DNA of 18,494 bases from Anaerolineales bacterium (lineage in GTDB: Bacteria > Chloroflexota > Anaerolineae > Anaerolineales > UBA11858). Below the pieces are notes generated by a model. It saw nothing but the letters and a program-made list of their open reading frames with translations. It had not been told where the DNA came from and searched no databases. Where the stretch lies: NCBI GenBank assembly GCA_015485245.1, contig WFTY01000469.1:1-18494 (forward strand), given 5' to 3'. Shown piece after piece: positions 14,802-18,494 of the stretch. The translations under genes were made by a program, and so were the position numbers. Position 1 is the stretch's first letter; the number at the start of each line of letters is the position of its first letter.

Positions 14802-15107
14802 ATGCTGATTGCAAAAGTTGTCGGTACCACCATCGCGACCATCAAAGACTCTGCTCTGCAGGGACGCAAATTGTTGATCTTGCGGCAGACGGACGCGAGC
14901 GGGCAGCCGTTTGGTAAGCCCTATGTGGCGGTGGATACCCTGGATGCTGGGATTGGTGACTTGGTGCTTACCGCCCACGGCTCCAGCGGAAGACAGACGG
15001 ATATCACGCGCAACAGCCCGGTGGACGCCGTCATCATGGCGGTGGTTGACCACATGGTGGTTGAGGGCGAGGTGGTCTATCAGAAAGAGCCGTGGAGGAC
15101 GCCATGA
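14802..15107 (+). CDS. Microcompartment vertex protein, EutN/CcmL family (BMC-P), copy 2
   Basis: Second pentamer-forming shell protein (101 aa), starting MLIAKVVGTTIATIK with GKPYVAVDTLDAGIGDLVL and VDAVIMAVVDHMVVEGEVVY. It differs from copy 1 mainly at residues 16-22 and in the charge of the C-terminal tail (ends KEPWRTP). Its last codons contain the ribosome site (GGAGG, 15094-15098) and overlap the start of the aldehyde dehydrogenase gene (ATGA at 15104). Paired BMC-P paralogues are common in these loci and may fill different vertices or tune assembly. Confidence 0.93.
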   Translation: MLIAKVVGTTIATIKDSALQGRKLLILRQTDASGQPFGKPYVAVDTLDAGIGDLVLTAHGSSGRQTDITRNSPVDAVIMAVVDHMVVEGEVVYQKEPWRTP

Positions 15108-16570
15108 CTCTGGATAAGGATTTGCTCTCTATTCAGGAAGCGCGCGATCTGGCTGAACGCGCCTATCGGGCGCAGCAAATTTGGGCGCACGCCGATCAAC
15201 AACTGGTGGATCGCGTGTGCGCGGCGATGGCTGAGGCCGCCTATCTGGCCGCGGAGCGGCTGGGACGCATGGCCGCCGAGGAGACCGGTTACGGCGTTCC
15301 GGAGCACAAGAAGATCAAGAATCAATTCGGCTCCAAATATGTTTGGGAGAGCATCCGCGATGTCAAAACCGTGGGTGTGATCCGCGGCAGCCGTGAGAGC
15401 GGGGTGATCGAAATCGCCTGGCCGATGGGCGTGATCGCGGCGTTGATTCCCAGCACCAACCCGACCTCCACGGTGATGAACAAGGTGCTGATGGCAGTCA
15501 AGGCTCGCGACGGCATTGTAGTCGCGCCGCACCCCAGCGCGGCGAAGTGTTCGCTTGCCGCGGCTGAGGTGATGATCGCCGCCGCTGAACAGGCTGGTGC
15601 GCCCAAGGGTCTCATCGGCTGCCTGACGAAGATCAGCCTGCCGGGGACGCAGGCGCTGCTCTCGCACAAGCGTGTGGCGCTCATCCTGGCCACCGGTGGC
15701 TCCGACATGGTGCGTGTGGCCCATTCCCAGGGCAAACCGGCCTACGGCGTTGGGCCGGGCAATGTGCCTGTGTATGTGGATCGCAGCGCCGACCTGGAAA
15801 AAGCCGCCCGCTATATTGTGGGCAGCAAGGCCTTCGATCACTCGGTGATCTGCGCTACCGAGCAGGCGGTGGTCGCCGACAAGCCCATCGCCGCCCGGCT
15901 GCGTCAGCTGATGCAGGCCGAGGGGGCCTATTTCGTGGACGAGCGGCAGGCCGAGGCGCTGCGGCGCATTCTTTTTAAACCCAACGGGGCGATCAACGCC
16001 GCCACTGTGGGCAAGTCGCCGCAGTATCTGGCGGCGATGGCGGGCATCCGCGTGCCGGGGAAGGCGCGCATCCTGGTGGCGCCGCTCTCCCGCGTCGGGC
16101 GCGAGGAGCCGCTCTCGCGCGAGAAGCTGACCACCGTTCTGGGGTGGTACGAGGCCAATGGTTGGGAGGCTGGCTGTGAGCGCTGCATCGAGCTGATCCA
16201 GTTTGGCGGGCGCGGCCACAGCCTGATCTTGCACGCCACCGATGAGAAGGTGATCATGGCCTTCGGCCTGGAGAAACCGGTTTTTCGCATCGGCGTCAAC
16301 ACGATGGGGACGCTGGGCGCCATTGGGATGACCACCAACATCATGCCCTCGTTGACCCTCGGCCCCGGCGGCATCGGCGGGGCGATCACCGGCGATAACA
16401 TCACGGTGCATCATCTTTATAACGTCAAACGCCTGGCTTTCGAGACCTCGGCGCCTCCGCCGGAGGCCTTGCAACCCGGTCGTGTCCCCGCAGGGAAAGT
16501 GTACGCTCCTGCGCCGGAGGAACTGGAAAGTATTGTCCGTGAAATTGTACAGGAAATCTTGCGGGCGTAA
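15104..16570 (+). CDS. CoA-acylating aldehyde dehydrogenase (PduP/EutE-like) with C-terminal encapsulation-peptide-like helix
   Basis: Oxidises an aldehyde, here presumably acetaldehyde from DeoC, to acyl-CoA with NAD+ and CoA; 488 aa. The catalytic Cys is C250 in DHSVICATEQAVV; the cofactor region includes PSTNPTSTVMNK and ILATGGSDMVRVAHS. The start lacks the N-terminal tag of Salmonella PduP. Instead, a Pro/Ala-rich linker after LAFET leads to an amphipathic helix at the C-terminus (471-488, PEELESIVREIVQEILRA), a cargo tag at the other end, as seen in several other microcompartment aldehyde dehydrogenases. ATG 15104 is chosen because GGAGG lies 5 nt upstream; an in-frame GTG at 15092 would precede that site. 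NADH and CoA recycling partners are not in the window. Confidence 0.94.
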   Translation: MTLDKDLLSIQEARDLAERAYRAQQIWAHADQQLVDRVCAAMAEAAYLAAERLGRMAAEETGYGVPEHKKIKNQFGSKYVWESIRDVKTVGVIRGSRESGVIEIAWPMGVIAALIPSTNPTSTVMNKVLMAVKARDGIVVAPHPSAAKCSLAAAEVMIAAAEQAGAPKGLIGCLTKISLPGTQALLSHKRVALILATGGSDMVRVAHSQGKPAYGVGPGNVPVYVDRSADLEKAARYIVGSKAFDHSVICATEQAVVADKPIAARLRQLMQAEGAYFVDERQAEALRRILFKPNGAINAATVGKSPQYLAAMAGIRVPGKARILVAPLSRVGREEPLSREKLTTVLGWYEANGWEAGCERCIELIQFGGRGHSLILHATDEKVIMAFGLEKPVFRIGVNTMGTLGAIGMTTNIMPSLTLGPGGIGGAITGDNITVHHLYNVKRLAFETSAPPPEALQPGRVPAGKVYAPAPEELESIVREIVQEILRA

Positions 16571-16602
16571 GCCTTGAATCTACACTCTGATAGGAGAGAA
16601 TT

Positions 16603-16932
16603 ATGGCTCAAAATCCTGCTCTGATTGCTCTGGGAATGGTTGAAACCCGGGGGCTGGTCGGCGCCATTGAGGCCGCCGATGCGATGGTCAAGGCGGCCAA
16701 CGTCGTTTTGATCGGCTCTGAATACGTTGGCGGCGGTTTCGTCACCGTGATGGTGCGCGGCGACGTTGGCGCGGTCAAGGCAGCCACCGATGCCGGCGCC
16801 GCGGCGGCCAAACGCGTTGGCGAACTGGTCTCCGTGCACGTCATCCCGCGTCCGCACGAGCACGTCGAGATGATCCTGCCGCAGAACACCAAAGGCGGCT
16901 TCGGCGGTCGCAGCGGCGGGGATAAGAAATAA
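16603..16932 (+). CDS. Microcompartment hexameric shell protein (BMC-H, PduA/EutM-like)
   Basis: Single BMC domain, 109 aa, forming the hexagonal tiles that make up most of the shell. Typical sequence: ALIALGMVETRGLVGAIEAA, pore loop YVGGGFVTV (41-49), RGDVGAVKAATDAG, and HVIPRPHEHVEMILP. The C-terminal tail is Gly/Lys-rich (KGGFGGRSGGDKK). The ribosome site GGAGAG (16593-16598) is one of the better ones in the operon, as expected for a major structural protein. It is the only BMC-H gene in the window. Confidence 0.96.
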   Translation: MAQNPALIALGMVETRGLVGAIEAADAMVKAANVVLIGSEYVGGGFVTVMVRGDVGAVKAATDAGAAAAKRVGELVSVHVIPRPHEHVEMILPQNTKGGFGGRSGGDKK

Positions 16933-16934
16933 CC

Positions 16935-17801
16935 GTGTTGGACAGCCTCGCTACGTCTGAGGTCGTCCATACGCTACAACGCGCCGCCCAGGTCATCCGC
17001 TGGCTTCCTGATCCTGAGCCTCCGCCGCTGGCGGCCCCTCCTGTGGGGCGCTTGCGGGTGGGGGTGGACCTGGGCACGGCTTACCTCGTGCTGGTGGTGC
17101 TGGATGAGAGCGGTCAGCCGTTGGCCGGGGAATACCAGTTCGCCCAGGTGGTGCGCGATGGCCTGGTTGTGGACTTCGTCGGCGCGGTGGATCGTCTGCG
17201 CGGGATGAAAGCGCGGGTGGAACGGCGTCTGGGGCGCGAACTCACGCACGCGGCCAGCGGGTATCCGCCGGGCGTGCCGTTGCCGGAGGTGCGCGCCGTC
17301 GCCAACGTGCTGGAATCCGCGGGACTGCGCTGTACCGCGCTGGTGGACGAACCCACCGCCGCTAACGCCTTGCTGGGCGTGCAAACCGGCGCCATCGTGG
17401 ATGTCGGCGGCGGGACGACCGGCATCGCCATCTTACAGGATGGTAAGGTGGTCTACACCGCCGATGAAGCCACCGGTGGCACACACTTCTCCCTGGTGAT
17501 CGCCGGGGCGCAGGGCATCGAGTTTGAGGAGGCCGAGGCGTTGAAAACCAACCCGGATGAACAATCCCGCCTCTTTCCCCTGGTGCGGCCGGTGATGGAA
17601 AAGGTCGCCAGTATCACGGCCCGCCACGTGCACGCCAGCGGTGTGTTGGTGGAGTCTCTGACGCTGGTGGGCGGAACGTGTGCTTACCCTGGCATGGCGC
17701 AGGTGGTGGAGCAATATACCGGCATTCCCGCGCAGGTGCCGCTCCATCCGGCTTTTGTCACCCCGCTGGGTTTTGCGCTTCACGATGAGGCGACTATCTG
17801 A
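16935..17801 (+). CDS. EutJ-like actin/Hsp70-fold protein of the microcompartment
   Basis: ATPase-fold protein of 288 aa, similar to EutJ of ethanolamine loci, whose role is unproven (a chaperone or enzyme-reactivation role has been suggested). Nucleotide-binding phosphate-1 motif VGVDLGTAYL (42-51), phosphate-2 motif DVGGGTTG (156-163), adenosine motif LVGGTCAYPGM and the EPTAAN segment are all visible. Ahead of the fold, residues 3-24 form a likely helix (LATSEVVHTLQRAAQVIRWL) followed by a Pro-rich linker (25-37), which looks like a cargo tag. GTG 16935, two bases after the BMC-H stop, is the likely start; TTG 16938 is the alternative. The ribosome site is weak, so translation is probably coupled to the shell gene. 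Confidence 0.87.
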   Translation: MLDSLATSEVVHTLQRAAQVIRWLPDPEPPPLAAPPVGRLRVGVDLGTAYLVLVVLDESGQPLAGEYQFAQVVRDGLVVDFVGAVDRLRGMKARVERRLGRELTHAASGYPPGVPLPEVRAVANVLESAGLRCTALVDEPTAANALLGVQTGAIVDVGGGTTGIAILQDGKVVYTADEATGGTHFSLVIAGAQGIEFEEAEALKTNPDEQSRLFPLVRPVMEKVASITARHVHASGVLVESLTLVGGTCAYPGMAQVVEQYTGIPAQVPLHPAFVTPLGFALHDEATI

Positions 17802-17813
17802 AAGAGTGTATCT

Positions 17814-18446
17814 ATGGCAAGTGAATTTTCTTTACGTTGTTACTGTTACCTGGATCGCATGCAGCCGCAGTACGCGGCTTTTGTGGGCACCATTACCCAG
17901 GGCGACCTGCCGGTGGAAGGCATGGCCTCTCTGTATATCGAGATGGCCCCTGGAAACGAGGTCTTCCGCACGGTGGATATCGCCGTCAAAGCCACCGAGG
18001 CCAAACCGGGCGCGCAGGTGGTGGAGCGCGAATTCGGCATGTTCGAGATTCACTCGCTCAACCAGGCCGATGTGCTTGAATCGGGGCGGATTGTGCTCGA
18101 CCGGTTGGGGTTGCGGATCGAAGACCGCATCAAGCCGCAGATCGCCTCCACGCAGTTAATCACCAACGTGGATCCTTACCAGGCGCAGTTGCTCAACCGC
18201 TGGCGGCGCGGCAGTATGCTCGTCCCTGGTCAGACCCTGCTGGTGGTGGAGTGTTATCCGGCGGCCTATATCAACCTCGCCTGTAACGAGGCGGAGAAGA
18301 GTGCTAACATCAGCGTCGTGCACGTCAGCTCGGTGGGGCGCTTTGGGCGTATGTGGCTCTCGGGCACCGAGGCCGAGGCCAAGACCGCTCGCGATGCGGC
18401 CATTCAGGCGCTGGAAAGCCTGGAAGGCGTGGTTAGCAAGTATTGA
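17814..18446 (+). CDS. Tandem-BMC-domain shell protein (BMC-T, double-stacking/gated type)
   Basis: Two fused BMC domains (about 1-105 and 106-205; 210 aa) forming a pseudohexameric trimer. From memory, the sequence closely resembles the BMC-T2/T3 proteins of the Haliangium ochraceum shell: compare RCYCYLDRMQPQYAAFVG, GDLPVEGMASLYIEMAPG, VVEREFGMFEIHS, and LVVECYPAAYINLACNEAEK. In that group two trimers stack face to face and enclose a chamber with gated central pores, thought to pass large metabolites such as cofactors. Such a pore would suit CoA or NAD exchange for the aldehyde dehydrogenase. It follows the EutJ-like gene by 12 nt, with only a weak AAAGAG ribosome site. Confidence 0.93.
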   Translation: MASEFSLRCYCYLDRMQPQYAAFVGTITQGDLPVEGMASLYIEMAPGNEVFRTVDIAVKATEAKPGAQVVEREFGMFEIHSLNQADVLESGRIVLDRLGLRIEDRIKPQIASTQLITNVDPYQAQLLNRWRRGSMLVPGQTLLVVECYPAAYINLACNEAEKSANISVVHVSSVGRFGRMWLSGTEAEAKTARDAAIQALESLEGVVSKY

Positions 18447-18477
18447 GCATTTATCCGTAAATTCAGAGAGGTGCCGG

Positions 18478-18494
18478 TTGAGGCTCTCGAAATC
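18478..18494 (+). CDS. Possible start of the next operon gene (cut by window edge)
   Basis: GAGAGG (18466-18471) sits 6 nt before TTG 18478, which opens a frame reading MRLSK at the edge. An alternative is GTG 18471 (MPVEALEI), but it directly abuts the purine run. Too few codons remain to identify a product. Confidence 0.2.

Noticed and set aside
15080..16474. 464-codon minus-strand frame over the aldehyde dehydrogenase gene
   Set aside because: Shadow of a clear gene; composition rich in His, Arg and Gln with no family features.

Overview
The window is dense, GC-rich bacterial chromosome with nearly every gene on the + strand. I infer a member of the Chloroflexota, probably Anaerolineae-like. 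The grounds are the style of the solute-binding lipoprotein (long Ala/Glu/Pro linker after the lipobox), the two-domain CoaE and the microcompartment gene set. This is inference from protein character, not a database match.

Left edge (1-618, minus strand): the 5' part of a gene for a secreted Asn/Gly-rich lipoprotein of unknown function, running off the window. A 420-bp divergent gap follows, with a strong sigma-70 promoter (885-914) reading right.

Region 1038-7125: a five-gene peptide/nickel-type ABC importer (SBP, two permeases, two ATPases). The binding protein appears to be circularly permuted: the segment that is N-terminal in DppA/OppA lies at its C-terminus. A strong intrinsic terminator follows the SBP gene and probably lowers expression of the permease and ATPase genes relative to it.

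Region 7148-11918: a terminator that physically overlaps a new promoter (7183-7211), then coaE (with an extra C-terminal domain), cdaA (diadenylate cyclase), cdaR and der. This is a housekeeping cluster for CoA synthesis, c-di-AMP signalling and ribosome assembly.

Region 12031-18446: a promoter and GntR/HutC-type regulator lead a bacterial microcompartment (BMC) operon. It holds RpiB-like and DeoC enzymes with N-terminal encapsulation-peptide-like helices, two pentameric vertex proteins, a CoA-acylating aldehyde dehydrogenase with a C-terminal encapsulation-peptide-like helix, one hexameric shell protein, an EutJ-like actin-fold protein and a double-stacking-type BMC-T protein. This gene content matches the sugar-phosphate-utilising (SPU) class known from genome surveys. 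The inferred chemistry is deoxyribose-5-phosphate to glyceraldehyde-3-phosphate plus acetaldehyde inside the shell, then acetaldehyde to acetyl-CoA. The locus probably continues past the right edge, because no PduL-type phosphotransacylase, alcohol dehydrogenase or further shell gene is present yet.

The points most worth following up are the permuted binding protein, the RpiB-like protein whose catalytic Cys position is Asp, the Cys-cluster extension of DeoC, and the EutJ-like protein with an N-terminal helix and proline linker resembling a cargo tag.
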